Shown: positions 11,142 through 24,664 of the stretch, piece after piece
Layout: the number at the start of each line of letters is the position of its first letter
How positions within the stretch are numbered: position 1 is the first letter of the stretch
Assembly (NCBI GenBank): GCA_014925825.1
Contig: JACGCK010000019.1
Span: 372,001-436,000 of the forward strand
Direction: 5' to 3'
DNA: 64,000 nt
Origin: Pholiota molesta
Lineage: Eukaryota; Basidiomycota; Agaricomycetes; Agaricales; Strophariaceae
Notes under the pieces: generated by a model
Told to the model about the DNA's origin: nothing
Database searches by the model: none
Seen by the model: the letters and a program-made list of their open reading frames with translations, nothing else
Translations under genes and position numbers: made by a program

Positions 11142-14100
11142 ATAGGGTTCTATTTTATTTTTTGCAATAGTCAGAAGAACTACATTTCCCCTTCCGTCTC
11201 TTCGACAAGTTGTACGATGGACTGCCTATATTTAATTTGTATTTGTACGCACACTTATATAGGGTTCGTTACTGCATGTCACCCAAAATATGGAGCACTC
11301 AGGTAGCACTTGGTTAGGTGATATAAATGGAAGGCAAGTTTCCAGGCCTGTTTCGTCCTGCAATTTTCCCACGCCTCTGTTTAAGCGCCCTGGCTTGTGG
11401 CCTTGGTTCCAGCTGTGATTATTTCTTGATCGGTCTCAATTTCTGGTGTCTATCTCCTAAGTCACATATATGACTCGTATTAAACCCTTGAACGAGGCAA
11501 TGCATACTACTCAGATCGTTTCCATGAAGCTTACCAGAGCTTACCTGTCTCGGTGGGACTCCAACAATCGTCTTATGCTGAACTGCCTCGTGCGTGCCAG
11601 ATATTAAGATGCATAACCATGCAGCCAGATCCACAGGAGCTTTAATAAATTTAAAGCAATACGGTATTTTCTATAAGAACACTGACTAGCTTGGCTATCA
11701 TTGACCGCGTGTGTTACCACTTTGAGCTTCAATTATTCAAAATCACTACCGCGAACACTGCGTTTAAGAAGAACACCATTTTTATATATCAGCCATTGCG
11801 GCTTAGGAAGCTTTTACTTTAGACCGCGAGAATGACCTCAATAGCTGCGGCAGCGTATCCCGTTCATCGAGCTCGATGCCGAGTGACATGGGTAATATGG
11901 AGTTTCCACGTTCTCTTATCGCAATTTATAGAGGTACAGAGTTTCTCTCCTTTGGTTTTGCTCACTGGGGAAATGCGAGAGTCTGAGAATTGAACCAAAT
12001 CAATTGCCTCATCCGGTTTGATAGTACTTTCCCGACCACCTTCCGTTCTGCAAACCTCGCTTAATTAGACCCTTAGCATCGCCTTCGAGCACATGGACAT
12101 CAAGCATAAGTCCCAGAGTCTTCATTTCTTGTCACACTTCTGCGATAGTGAGGAGTTCACCGCTCTTCTATCTGTCAGATTTTTGTATGCTTATCGCCTA
12201 AGGCGACGGCGCAAAAGACGAGCTCATATAGAGACCCCACGCTTGTCCTCCTCGGGCTATCATCGGTGCGTTTGATTGAACGAGCATATGCTGTAGCCTT
12301 TCACCTCGTATTCGGAGCATAATCCTGTACAATGGATCGAATAATTGCACCTCTCCGGGACATGAGAGCTTGGCGACAATTTCTAGATGTACCAATGAAA
12401 TTTGATGATATAGAAGAGGCAATTATTTTATAAGGCTACCCAGAGTACAACCCCCCGGAAGCACTATGGAATTTCTTATCTCTGCTGAGAATCCCGATCT
12501 GTATTGAAGCTGACGGGTGTTAACGAGCCTTGACATGTTTTCTGCGGCATCCACCTTTAGAATGACTGTTACTGGCACGCTGCTTAATCTCCGGCAGTGA
12601 ATCATTGTCAATCTAGAGTATCATCTAGTAGATCTAGCTCCTTCTAATCCGAGCTGAGCTCAAATAACTTCTTCAATAGCTCATAGATAGCAAAAAACAA
12701 AAAGTCTCCCCGTTGAGAACAATCCAGCTTTTGAACCATGTCGACACTCAATCTAGGTGTCAAACCAACGTCTCCTAGCTCACAGTGCTACACCAGTCTG
12801 AGCTGAACTCTATTACTTGGTCCATTTGTAGATAGGGAGCCTGTATTTTTGCTTTCAAACGGCGGTCGCGGGAACAAGATGTTGGCGGAACGTTGACGAG
12901 AATACATTCTCCTAGGTGACATTCCTTTGAGTAAATTTTAGTAGTAGCATGTGCTGGAGGATAGATGTGTTCATGGAGCATTGGAAAAGAAAGGCGTCGG
13001 TCGATCGTAGAAATGAATTTATATAACAATCGTTCAATACCTGAAATCGTCGTGGTGCTTTGGGCATGTCGGAGAAACCGCGGAACCGTGGCCGCCCGTC
13101 AAGGGGAATAATAGTAAATCAGCTTCTCGACACTCGGAGATCGTAGTCTCAAGGTTTACGAGGGTTTACGAGCAACCTCAACTGAACACGCAGAAATCTC
13201 GCAAAAACCTATACATGTAGTAGGCTAGTCCAACAGTCCATGAAAGCACGGTGTGGTCTGAATCGAGTCGGAGAGTCCAACAGGTTACCAAATGTCCGTG
13301 CCATAACGGACCAGAACATCAGAAAATTGGTATTATGCTCGACAAAGTGATGTTAATCATAAAATCGAACGGTGAAAGTGGAGATAGGAAGAAGAGGAAA
13401 TTTCTCCGGCGTCAGTTCAAGGGCTTTGATACTTGTCGAAGCAAGTATAAATTCAATCTGCAAACGGCATTTTATCCGTTGTCGCATTTCAGCCGCCGAA
13501 AAAGCAACTCGTACAACTTTCTGACACGGATACGTGGAATCATCCTAGAATTATCAAGCTCTCATGATTTACGGCGGGATTATTAGAGAAAACTTGCGCC
13601 ACGTATATCCCACTTACTTACATTGCAAATAGGTCTGGAGTGTTAGTGACGAGCCATAAAAGAGTGCGGGGAACGTCAAATTCCCCAGAAGGGTTGGACA
13701 TAATAGAAGACGAACGGAAGACACGATGTACCCCAGAATCGACAAAATATAGATAAGATGCCTGCCACTGCGTCGGTTACTCTGGCTGGATAGACAAAGA
13801 AGATGATGAACACAAAAGTAATGTATTGAAAATCCGTAGACGACACATGATGTACATACCGAGCACACCTCATCGAACTAAGAACTTTAGGCATCCAACA
13901 TCAGGAGATCACAACGCCACCGAAAACTTCAGGAAGGAAATGCAGCAGACCTCAATACGAGGAAGAAACTTGTGAAGAAGTCAGATAACCACCGGCCTCT
14001 GTGAGAACAGAGTTAGAGTGGACAGTCGAAAGCTTTTATCTCACATGATAGATAGCACACGCTAATGCGGTCGTTCATCGGAGAGGTAGGGGTCGTTAAG

Positions 14101-14221
14101 CCTACGAATACGTACGAACCAGGCTCATTTGCGTTCCGATTTATCTGGAAAGCAAGGTTTAGATTAATATTTGATCATGCAAGCGTACGGCAGCAAAGGT
14201 AACGATGTGCAGAAGTAGAAA

Positions 14222-14340
14222 ATAGGGTATAGAGATCAGAAGGAAGGCAACGGGAGTATCCACATGGGGTTTTTGCGCTCTCGGAATAATGAGCACTTTG
14301 TGCTCTACATCCGTAGTTGGTTTCATCAAGAAGAGAGGAA
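14222..14340. repeat. Diverged direct duplication, copy 1
   Basis: Shares with 14638-14755 a core beginning GATCAGAAGGAAGGCAACGG (14234), then ATCCACATGGG, TTTTGCGCTCTCGG and, after an indel, ACATCCG and TTCATC-GAAGA. Copies are in the same orientation, 416 bp apart, with small indels. Function unknown; it may be a remnant of a duplicated gene or a small non-autonomous element. Confidence 0.6.
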
Positions 14341-14637
14341 GAGGGGTAGCATACAATGAATGAGAAAATCCACATACCATTCAACGATAATAACTCAATA
14401 ATGATCGAAGAAATCTGCTAGATTATCAAGTGATACCTATCGAGCAAAGTTAGATATCAGATGAAATGTATGTGTAGCAGATGAGGCCATACTCACGATG
14501 AGCAACAGGTGACGGGCGATGGGTCCTTCGATGCTTGCCTTCACGGACGAGAAACGGCACATGCCCTTCTTTATACAGGCATAATAGAGGCTATCAGGCA
14601 AAGAACAGTTAGCGCCGTGCTTCGAGCAAGTGAACGG

Positions 14638-14755
14638 GTATAACAGGGATCAGAAGGAAGGCAACGGAAAAATCCACATGGGTTTTGCGCTCTCGGGTTT
14701 CGCGTCCGTAGACTGCTTTACATCCGAAATGGTTCATCTCGAAGAAAAAATAAAC
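14638..14755. repeat. Diverged direct duplication, copy 2
   Basis: Partner of 14222-14340. The best conserved core is 14650-14698; outside it similarity continues patchily on both sides, with ACATCCG at about 14720. No terminal inverted repeat or target-site duplication was found. Confidence 0.6.
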
Positions 14756-15702
14756 AGCAACGAATTGATTCACAGATGACCCACCATTTTCCTCCGAGTT
14801 CCTTCCTCGACGAGGTCGGAGACGCCCAATTAGAACGAGTGTTCAGCAATAGATTCTACGACATATTGTAGATGGCATTGTGAAGTCTTCTATGATCCGT
14901 GTTGTAGGACAGCAGACAAAAAAGCTCAAGAGCGCGTTAACATAGAAGTAGGAAGAGAAAAGTTGAGAAAAAGTAAAATTTCGGCGACAAAATCTTTGGG
15001 GTCACGGGTTTTCTAGGAACAATTATTCCCACGCTCCCACAATATGGTGATCAACATGGAATAGCACCGTAAATCCGTATGCAGCTCGATTGCACTTTCT
15101 TGCTCAAATTGAAGAGTGTTCTACAAGTTAGACCAGTGGATAGTAGGCGTCATAAAAATCGTTGACAAATGTTACCGATCTACGGCTAATTAGGCAAGCT
15201 GAGATAGCATAGGCGTAGCTTCAAAATGAAAGTAAAACAAAAGAAGGACAACGAAGATAAAAATGAATAAACAAGCTATGTAAAAAGAACCAACCCGCCT
15301 AAGTGAGAAGTATGAAAGATAAAAAGAGGGTAGACTGAAGCGAAATCCCCCTTGGCCATCTCTGAATGAACATCACCGAGACCCCATATAGGAACGAAAG
15401 CGGTTGCATGAATGGCGTACGGTATACACATTGTTCTGTGGTGGGGTATCTATGCGTGTATACGCAGCCAATATGCACTACCTGCCAGTCTGTACATACT
15501 AGGGAATACGGTACATACAAAATCGGGATGGAGGATGGATGAGGAGGACATGACGACAAGTTGGCTTCATGTGCGGGAAGGCTGGGGCGTGTGGTGTGAG
15601 AGAAAGATATAAGTATAGAACGGAATGGTCCAAAGTCCGATGAATTGCCGCCAACGGGACGGCAAGGATGGGTGGCGAGGTGATGACGGAGCAGAAGGAT
15701 AT

Positions 15703-15738
15703 ATGTGGTGGTGGCGGCGTTGGTGGTGGTGGTGGGGG
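15703..15738. repeat. GGT-rich microsatellite
   Basis: Imperfect (TGG)n tract, giving poly-Gly or poly-Pro in short chance ORFs on either strand. No role is evident. Confidence 0.8.
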
Positions 15739-15873
15739 TACGACAATGCCAGTGATATGTGTATTAGTGGTGTTGTTGAGAAGCAGTTTGATCATTATCG
15801 CATCAATGATCGACCATCCAAGAAATAAGGGCGCACGAAAGATGGTAGCAGGTCAAGTTTATCTACTGCTCGT

Positions 15874-16758
15874 CTATAGCAGTGACACCGTGGCAAACAC
15901 CAAGGCCAATACTCCACCACCCAAGACGCCGATCAGCCTGTGGGGCCCTAGTGCCTCCGGTGCACTTGAGACGTCGCGACGTTGGACACTCGAAGCCGCC
16001 ACATTCCGCAGCGGCTGAGTGGGAAGCATTTTTGGAGTTGTCGAGATCTGGAACTGCGGCGCAACAGGAGATCCATCGAACTGGAATAGATGAAGCTTGT
16101 AGCCCTGGTTTGGATCTTGGAATATTCTCCAGCTTTGATAGTATTCCGTTTGGTTGTACACCTCAATGAAGTTCGAGATGGCTGCGCATGGATCCTGTAT
16201 TTGTTGGAAACCATCGCCCATAGGTATCATGCTGATTGAACCGTTCGGGTTTAACGTGTAGCTTCCATGTACCCAACCAATTACACCAGTGATGCATGTA
16301 GGGTCCGAGCCTACAGAAAGTGCCAGTGAAGAGATTATAAGCTGACCCATTATGGCAATTAATCTCCACGCACCATTGCTATTGAACCGGTATCTCGAAA
16401 TCTCATAGAACCCATCTTGAGAGCTGGAAGAACCCAATTAGCGTTACTGTATCATAGGAGCAGGTCAGAAATAGCCTCACAATGAATATGAAACGCCAGT
16501 GTTTGCAGGATAGTTGAACGACATGTTCACGGGATTTGCAAAGCCCTATCACCCGAACAAAAGGAGTCGTTAGACAATGGTAGAACAAGGCCAGCCTGCA
16601 GGCTGACTCACGGAACCCGTCAGAACGGCTTTGCTCCCTGAGCTCCAGGTCCCATAAATCACTGTTGCGTTGTGTATCGAATCGTAGACGATGTCTTGGG
16701 CCAACGTGGTGCTAGCTAGTGATGCTAGCACCACTGTGATGAGGGAAGAAATCAACAT
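15874..16758 (-). CDS. ROT1: ROT1-type ER membrane chaperone involved in cell-wall glucan synthesis
   Basis: ROT1 is an essential ER membrane protein in yeast that assists protein folding and is needed for beta-1,6-glucan and cell-wall formation. Four exons on the minus strand give about 250 residues: signal peptide (LISSLITVVLASLASTTLAQ), then the family core IYGTWSSGSKAVLTG, GFANPVNMSFNYP, SYSFSQDGFYE, SNGSDPTCITGVIGWVHGSY and NGSISMIPM, a DPC motif, the SPVAPQF and TPKMLPTQPLRN segments, and a hydrophobic C-terminal helix (LIGVLGGGVLALVFATVSLL) as anchor. Introns use GTGAGT, GTGAGG and GTGCGT donors. The sites NMS and NGS are candidate N-glycosylation positions. Length and order match fungal ROT1. 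It sits alone between a gene-poor stretch and PRE7, on the same strand as PRE7. Confidence 0.9.
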
Positions 16759-17577
16759 ATTGGCGAAAGATCAAGGAATATCAGAGCTGAAATCCGCTGG
16801 GCGGGGGTTGGCGAGAGTTTTGAGAATGCGGTCGAAAAGAAAAGGCGGCGGTAGTGAAAAGAGGAGGGCAAACCAATGACGGCGGAGGTGGTGGGAGGCA
16901 ACGAGTGGAGTTCCAAAGTTTGGCTTTGTTTGGTTTTTCCCTTGTTCGTGATCTTGCTGCACCGCAGGCGCAACTGGCAAGCACAGAAACAAGTGGGTCG
17001 ACGTTCGAGGGGATAGCGAGCGTTGAGCACGAATTAGGTGAATGGTACGAAGAGGTAGGAGACACGGACACGACCTCTGTCAAATCAGCTTTGTATGAAT
17101 GATCACCGACATCGGTTGTCAAGGCCCTGAACTCAAGTTCATAGTGTCACAACTGTGACAGGTTCACTGTGGCTGGTGCAGTTCAACGTTCACGATCATA
17201 GCCAATTCATAGCTCTGAAGTCATCATGGCAAAAGAAAATAGACAGTCTATAAAACTAGTACGTAGAATATACAAAATTGAAGTCAAATGTTGACTTTAA
17301 TCGTATGGGTCCGCAAAGTGGGTAAATACACGACCTGCTAGAGCAAGTCAGGATTGCGTGAGTGCTCTAAGATGCTCACTGCCAACAATAAAACATAGAA
17401 AAGAACGGAAAGGAAAGCGGGCGTCGATCAAGCAGGCTAAGTTCCTTTGATAGCGGAGCGGAGCAGCGGTCGGATATAACGGTCTGAAGTCCACGTCGTC
17501 TCATTCTGGGAGCAGGGGAACGGTGATGACAGAAGGAAGCAAGTGAGATACAACATGTGTAACACGAATTGACTTCC
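16759..17577. other. Intergenic region upstream of ROT1 and downstream of PRE7
   Basis: Contains the presumed ROT1 promoter and the 3' UTR of PRE7. Overlapping ORFs at 16780-17122 lack motifs, and the minus-strand ORF there is compositionally biased. Nothing else is supported. Confidence 0.5.
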
Positions 17578-19037
17578 TCAGTCCCTCTTCAAATCCTTCC
17601 TGATCACGAAAACTCTCTCGCCGTCGCTCGTGGCAGTCAGCTCTTGGATACCACGCATGCTCAGAAGGCCCTGAAGCGAACTGCTGTTCTTGGCAAGAAC
17701 AACATAGATCTCTAAACCGTCACCGACCTATTGAGAATAGAAGTCGTCAGCACGAGGCATAATATAACCAATAATAGGTGGAAGGTGTTGTGTGATTAGT
17801 GAAAGTATTGAAAAATAGGTATGGTATAAGGTTCAGGCTATGGCAAAAAACTCCGCAGGAGGTAAAAAAAATGGGGAAATAGAGTCGAGCACAATGTGAA
17901 TTGAATGGGGAAATAGACAATCAAAACGAACCTCAATGTGTCGTTCTGTAGCGCTTGTGAAGGAGTCAATCACGAGGGGCAAAACAGTGGACAACGGTAA
18001 ATGTCTGGGGAACGATGTTCCCGGTGCAGGCGTTTGATTCTTGAAGTAGATCTGTAAAAAGACGGTATTAACGTTAGTAAGTAAACCAACACGATAAAGG
18101 CCAGCAGACGAAGGGATTGCACAGTTTTGCAAGGGGAGCACGGTACGAAATCGGTAAAGGATCGGATGCCGACTGATTGGCAGCGAGCACGGGGGCCATA
18201 CGGTTCGCGCGTCATCCGCGGTTCAACTGTTGATACTGACCTGATTGTCTAGGAATGGTTGCACTAGTGCTTGTGCAGCACCTGCTGCACGGCACGCTTC
18301 GCGTTCATATGAACCGACGGGATCGAAAGAGTAAACCGCGCCAGTTCCTAGATGAACAAACAAAAGAAACATGTTAGCATCGTGATTCCAACAAAGCGAG
18401 GTGAGGTAAGTGTTCATATGATTTGCCTGAACCAATATGATAGTAGAACTGGTGATACACGCAAGCGCTACCTATAATGACCAAATTATAGGAAACAAAC
18501 GCACCATCCTCTTCAATACCGCCTAGGATGTTGTACACATAGTATGGGAAGAAGCGACGGGCATATAACATGGTTTGAATGAGACGCGCAATAGCCCTTA
18601 TAGGCATGTCCTTTGCATGGGCATGTCTGTACCACTAGATATCGAAGAGATGATCATAATTATTAAAGTTGGTGATTGCTGGAAGGCAACTTGTACATAC
18701 CTCTAGACGCTGTCGCACTTTCTTCACAAACATATTCCCGTCTGCAGCAAATCCGTTGACAGCTAGCGTAGCCTTATCTGTCCTGTAATGGGTGATCGTG
18801 CACAATGTGTGATCAGCATGTTGATTCCGAAGATATGTCGAACAACGACACCCTAGGAACTCACAGCCTGAAAACCTTGGGCGCATATCTGGTTTGTATA
18901 CTGTATCCTTCGCTTTGCCTGGTATCACCGGCGATGACGCTGAAGTCAGCACCAGCGATGGCCAAGATTGTTCCTCCGTTCTCAGTGTACGGGTTGAAGG
19001 CTTGCTGAGTAGGGTGTTGAGACATTGTAGAGACCAT
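17578..19037 (-). CDS. PRE7: 20S proteasome subunit beta 6 (beta type-1)
   Basis: A non-catalytic beta subunit of the 20S proteasome core, acting in cytosol and nucleus. Six exons (18865-19037, 18701-18782, 18505-18634, 18241-18347, 17932-18051, 17578-17727) total 762 nt, exactly 254 codons, which supports the start at 19037. Family landmarks: [107 protein letters not shown] and the C-terminal RKDLKRD. No Thr follows a propeptide Gly at the usual active site, as expected for this inactive subunit. ATG 19025 (MSQHP) is an alternative start in the same frame. Confidence 0.95.
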
Positions 19038-22000
19038 GCCTGGCATACCGTAGTGAAGAGTACGAAGGAAGAGGCGGAGAGGGGCAAAAACGTCCGAGTA
19101 GCGGGTGAGGTTGTTATAAGAGAGAAGACGAGATTGCGAGTTGAGAAAGGCCGCGTAATGGATTCGACACACTCAAAGTCGCGTCCCACCCGTGGGAATA
19201 TGTGATCTTGATGCGTCCATTTTTAGCAAATCTCCAATCTTGCTGTTACTCCGAGCTTTTGCCCGTTTAGGGATCGAATCTCGTTCAAACCGAACCTCCA
19301 GGTCGTTTTTTGTCATGGGACTCGTTCGTCTGCAAGCCCATCTTCCACAGACACTTCCCGACCTCGAGCCTCCTCGACCTCGCCGCCATCCATCTTCTCC
19401 CAGTCCATGTTTTCATTCTCAGTGCCATCTTCGTCTTCGCCGATGACTCTCCGGGACCCTGGTTTCCGAAGCTCTGACACAGCAGTCCGCGCTTGAGGGT
19501 CTATTCTCAGCTTCAACGTTTTTTTGCTGTTCCATGCTCTCGGTTGCTCTTCTAACACGTCGCTGATGTGACATGGACCCTTGTAATTCCTGCAAAAATT
19601 TTCTACATCCAAAACTATCTTCATTGACTCCCATTCACTCATTCGTGAAGAAATTCCCCATTTTCATCTCATGACCTCCGCGAAATATGGTGACTCCACC
19701 ACCCGGGATGAAATTCTGCCCAGCTTCAGGTCGGATCTATCACGCGCATTGCTTGTGAAGGCAATATTATCATAAAAGCCATTCAGGATCACTGTGATGG
19801 TCTCTTGCTCCTTTTGACGCCATTTTGGTTCCGAACGTGCCAATATATTCTCTAACCGGCAGAAAAAACTGTGGTACTCTGGCCGACCGCTCACAACACG
19901 CTTGTTCCTATCTTGCTGCCCGCACTTGCTTCTTCCGCTCTCGGAGGATCATCAGAATGGTCCGAAATATCATTCCTACCGGCCTATGCAGAGATATGTA
20001 CATCTTTCCACGAATGCGCATCAGATCTTCGTCTCTCCCGCAGTTTCGAATACCCGCCAAAAGTAAGTGTATGTTTGCCTTTTCTCACTCCCACGACTTT
20101 GAAACATGTGAGCAGCTTTCTGGGAACGACAATCACACACACACGGGATGCCTTCTCTTTCCGTAGGTCATCGCAAAATAACCATCTATTCCGATACATT
20201 GATATCTATGACGAATTCAAGTTTTTGAACATCTCAGAGACGGCTTTCTTGTATGATTGGTCAATATTTCACCATCTCTTTCTTACTGTGGATCCATATG
20301 GCTCAACCAAGCCAACAGGTGATCTGCATGAACTGAATGATTTCCACTCTGGCGCTATTTGGGGTCAGTGACTTTGTCTGATTCAAAAAAAGACAAGAAG
20401 AGAAAATACCTCAAAGGCTAGGTCGCGGAAATAGACCCTAAATCCCATCATGCTGTCATTTTTTGCAGCCCGCTGCCTTGCTGCAACGCGGGGAGCTGTG
20501 TTCTCATAATTCCTTCCCACAGATCTCAACATTGTTTTTCACCAAACATAAGCCGAATATGCGCGAACACCTCATGTCTTCCTTACTACTCGAAAAATCT
20601 GCACTCATGCCGCATTGTCTCCTTGCCGAGACCGAGTGGCACGCTTGCATGATGGTTTTCTCGAATAGACATTGTACCGCCTGCTACATTCAGTTGCATG
20701 CATACCAGCGTAAAATTAACACTTACTAGACGAGAGTATTTCTTATGGCACTCTCAGGTTAACCATGCTAAAACTTTGTATTCTATTTAAGCTACGCATA
20801 TATTGTTTAGGCCTACGATGTTTTAAAGATAAACTTGAAAGGGTAATGAACCAGGGTCTTTGATTTGGACTACCGTTTGCAACGTACACGATTGTTTAAT
20901 CTCTTCTCAACTTCTACGATATCAAAAGACGACAATCGCACAAGTTATATGTTTAGTGCGTGGAAAAAGCTAACTGAATTCAATAGACTTATTCGTCAAC
21001 CTCAATCCCTATATGTGTTATCTCTATTTTTGACTGAGCAAAGAAGATCGTCAATAGCTCGCCGACAGCAACTACTCTTCTCAGGCGCGGCGAAGGGATC
21101 GCTTGGCGACTCGTGTTTGTTCCTCATTCTATTTTCAGTCTCCCGCAGGCAGGTTTTTGTGGGTGAGAAACTCATGTTGCTCGTGCTTTTTATTTCCAAA
21201 TAGGTCTCGGCCTGTCTACTTCGTCCTCTATTTCTCAAGACTATAATATCTGCAATAGAACATTCTCTAAAACGATCTAAACCTTCTCACTGGGCTGACA
21301 TTATCTGATGATACTGGCATATCATCGGAGCAAGCTATCGAAATTCCTGGGGTGTGCGCTTTGCGACGAACTATCATGGCGTCCTTCCTAATTCTCTCCC
21401 GGAAGCTTGGCTATGTTTGTGGCATGCAAGATAGTAAGGCGGTAGACACGAGGCACGATTTACCAATGATGTTTATGCGCTTGGCCTGCTTATTTGCGTT
21501 GGTGCCTTCGAATAAATTGGAAAAGGATCGCCGGATGAGCGTATTGAAAGCTCGATCGACGCCGACACTTCCAATTCAGGGCATGGATGGTATTCTCGCC
21601 GTGTGCGCTCGCCTCCTCTCTGCTCAGAGAACGTCTCGCGAGATCGGACCTGGCGCCAATTATCTACGTAATGGTGGCTACCCTACTATCAGTTTATCCG
21701 AGGTATTTCCTCTAACGGCATGAACTGCGCAGACTCCTATGTTTTAGTTGGTTTTTACTATAGAACTCGAGTGGGTACACATAGCACCTACCAGCAAGCC
21801 ATCCTGATTTAGGGGCCTCTGACATGGCCTAGATGACTGCTCGTATATAATGGCATCGCCATCTATGTACTTGCTTCGCAAAATCCTGTTCGCACACCAA
21901 TGTTTTGTGCAGCCGCCACGACGGACAAAACCGAGATCTTGCTGTGCCAAACACGTTCTTGGAGAGTCTGATTAGAACATGGAGCTGCGTATGCAGGTAC

Positions 22001-24664
22001 TGACAAGCGGAAAACGAGTACATTGTGCGGCTGATTGCGGACTGCTTCTCTGAGCTTATCTTACATGGACTCGAATTCCCGACGAGTACTTCAAAGTGCG
22101 TGTGCGTGAGTTCGCTCACAGATTTCATGACGCACCGGCAAGTGGTTTGTTTACATTGCGAACGACACAACCGCGGGGTTTTTCGTCCTCACATCATGTC
22201 TCGCCGAACCAGGTTCAGATAACCTGTGTTTATGGAACATTCTAGTGCTGACGTGGATCTTTTTCTTCATCGGAAGCTCGAGGTGCATCTGGATAGGCGT
22301 TTGTACACATTGATGGGCTTTTTCTTCTACCTCTTCATAAGCTATCAGGGTGACAGATAAGCGGAGAATAGAGGAGTATTTCATATCTCCTTTGACCGAA
22401 GGTTAAGGCTATATGTCACTGCTGATATGATCTACGGGTCATATCAGTAAAGTATTCACGCTTCTTCAAGCCGACTACATGTGTATGCAGCCCCAATTAG
22501 AGACTGCAGCTGCGCGAACCATCCAGAAAACAACCCTATCTACTATTATTGAATTGAAGAGGAACACGAGCTAAAACGCTTCACCAATTTTAACACTGCT
22601 ATGTAAGCAACTTAGGTCCCCATTACGCTCATTTGACATTTGACAGCATCGCAAATAAGTTATAATGCACCTAAGTATAAGCATCTGATGGGTCACCAGT
22701 ATCTGGCGCAATAAACGGCAACAAGTTAGGAATGTTATTGATTTTATAGAACACTTGCAACTGAAATGCCAGTAGTCAGAATCTCGTCAATGGTGGTGGG
22801 TTGTGCAAATGCACTGGCTTTTTCAGTGCATGTCTAAAATTCATTTATCTCAATGACAAGAATCCCCTTCGTATGTAAGACAAAGCCAACGTAAAAAATA
22901 TGTTCTTTCATGCACTATGCAGAATTTTAAGCATTATTCTTGAAAGTCAAAGTGAAGTGGCAGATTACGACCCGCCATCACGCCGCCACACAAACTAATT
23001 TCCAAATTTGGCAATGTAATCACGTCCGCCAGGGTGATGCCATCAGTCCCGTCGGTGATGCGCATCGTCGATTGATGAGATCAAGTGAGCTCAAGAAGTT
23101 ATAATTAGAAGAGATTACAGCTGAGCTTCAGTTTGCCACATGTTCCAAGTCCCTTGTATGGACTACGGAGTCTCTACCTCGCTGTAAAAAAAAAACCGAA
23201 TTGCGTGACACGAAGTCGACTTGGACCAATGATCAGGTAATATGATATCGCACTTGTATCGCACGGCAAAATACACCGAACTTCAAACTGGACGACTTCT
23301 TGAAGAGATAAGTAAATAAGTACCCTGACAAAACAGCTTAATCATCGGGAGCACTCTCATATGTAGATGCCAAAACAAGGCTGCCCGATAGCTAAAGATT
23401 CGGATCGTAGTCATGATAAACACTTCGTGGCACAGCTTTACTGAATGCTCGCGCTTCAACTGCAGAGTCTATTGATCAGAGTCTATTCACCCGACGTGCC
23501 TACATAATGTTAGAAGCATATAAGCTAATACCCCAAACCTTGCATATACATGGTGAGGCGGCTGCTCAAAGCGTAAATACCTTGCCTGATGGCAATGCAT
23601 GCCGACCAAGTTCCAACGACGATACTTGAATCTCCTCGCTTGAGCTGAGCCTGTTGCCTGTATATAATTATAAAAACTGTAGATAAGCGGCGAACAGAGC
23701 AGAGAACAAGCATGTTGATCGGACTCTTCAAATGTAGACTTTGATCCCAAACTTCACCATGTCTACAATTACTGCCGCCAGCTCCATAGCGCTGTGACCG
23801 GACCATTTCTTCTAGCACATGGCCCCTGATGGTGACTACTAATGCGTCTAGATGATTGCGATATCGCGGGTTGCTTCAAATATTTGACACTGCGATATAG
23901 AATTGTAAGCAATAGAAAGCGCTATTACCCAGAACTAGTGATCATAACTAGCCGCAAGGTATTTTCCAACATTCGAACGAGGTACTTATGAGCTTTTTAT
24001 TTATTATCTTAGAACTATTCGTCGGTCATACACAGAAGACCGTCCCTACACCCCTACTTTATCACAGTTTCGTTCTCTCATATCTCCCAATCAAAGCTTA
24101 TAAAGAGACGATAAGGCACGGATATTAAAAGGTCTAAACACTCAAAAAGTCAAGACTGATTCGATTCGATTCGACTCGTAAAGCTGGGCGGCGATATGGA
24201 AGCTCGGACCGACCCTACATGTTCGAAATAGCGCCTGATAATTTTGTGATTTACGTAGGTAGCCCATAGCAAAGCTGAAACTATCTGGAAGTAAGTGCAA
24301 GTGACAGCCTGAGGTCATCATTGTTCCTTTAGTGTAAGTCGTCAGGAACAAAACGATCTCCAATCCGCGAAGAAGCGCCGTGCGATTGGAACCTCAATAA
24401 CATGGCACATGAGGATGCTTTGCAATAGTTTGCAGTGCATAGGTTATCAGTACGTGATTGGCGGGACGATTGACCAGCCAACCATTGACTGGAGCATCTC
24501 GAGCTCGGTATGGGTACTTTCCGGTTCCAACCATCCCAGGCAGGCTTCGAGAACGGTCGTCATATTCCTGGTCTTGAAGATATTGAGAAAAGAGGTAGCG
24601 ATTAAACACGTCCGAAAAAGATAAATACGAATGGCCAACATATTGCACAGGAGAGAATGTCGAT
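19038..24664. other. Gene-poor region of 5.6 kb
   Basis: No gene is firmly supported. The best candidates are an acidic minus-strand ORF (19313-19642) with a possible upstream exon (19664-19894), and a plus-strand ORF (19871-20371); none shows a domain I recognise and none joins across clear splice sites. The interval 20400-24400 is AT-rich with scattered short ORFs. A short ATTCG-type repeat lies near 24157-24179. No transposon ends were found. Confidence 0.45.
19313..19894 (-). CDS. Possible small acidic hypothetical protein
   Basis: Two minus-strand ORFs, 19664-19894 (starts MSGRPEY) and 19313-19642 (starts MSEWESM), lie end to end. The second is rich in Glu, Asp and Arg in its C-terminal half (GEDEDGTENENMDWEK). 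Joining them needs an intron near 19640-19670 that I could not place with confidence. It would be transcribed away from the 20 kb region towards PRE7. No family recognised; may be spurious. Confidence 0.25.

Larger units (their letters stand above)
11142..15873. other. Gene-poor region of 4.7 kb
   Basis: No ORF here carries a recognisable domain or a consistent splice pattern. The stretch contains a diverged direct duplication (14222-14340 and 14638-14755), a GGT-rich microsatellite (about 15703-15738) and AT-rich segments. Several short hydrophobic ORFs on the minus strand (13614-13894, 14159-14384) could be decayed exons but do not join into one frame. I see no terminal repeats or transposase-like motif. 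Confidence 0.5.

Noticed and set aside
13614..14384. Possible pheromone-receptor-like membrane protein on the minus strand
   Set aside because: Several hydrophobic short ORFs, but they do not join in frame and lack receptor landmarks.
15499..16018. Poly-Pro and poly-Gly ORFs around 15.7 kb
   Set aside because: They arise from the GGT microsatellite and overlap the ROT1 3' end.
24157..24179. Short ATTCG-type repeat as a regulatory or satellite element
   Set aside because: Only about four imperfect units, no other copies seen; likely chance.
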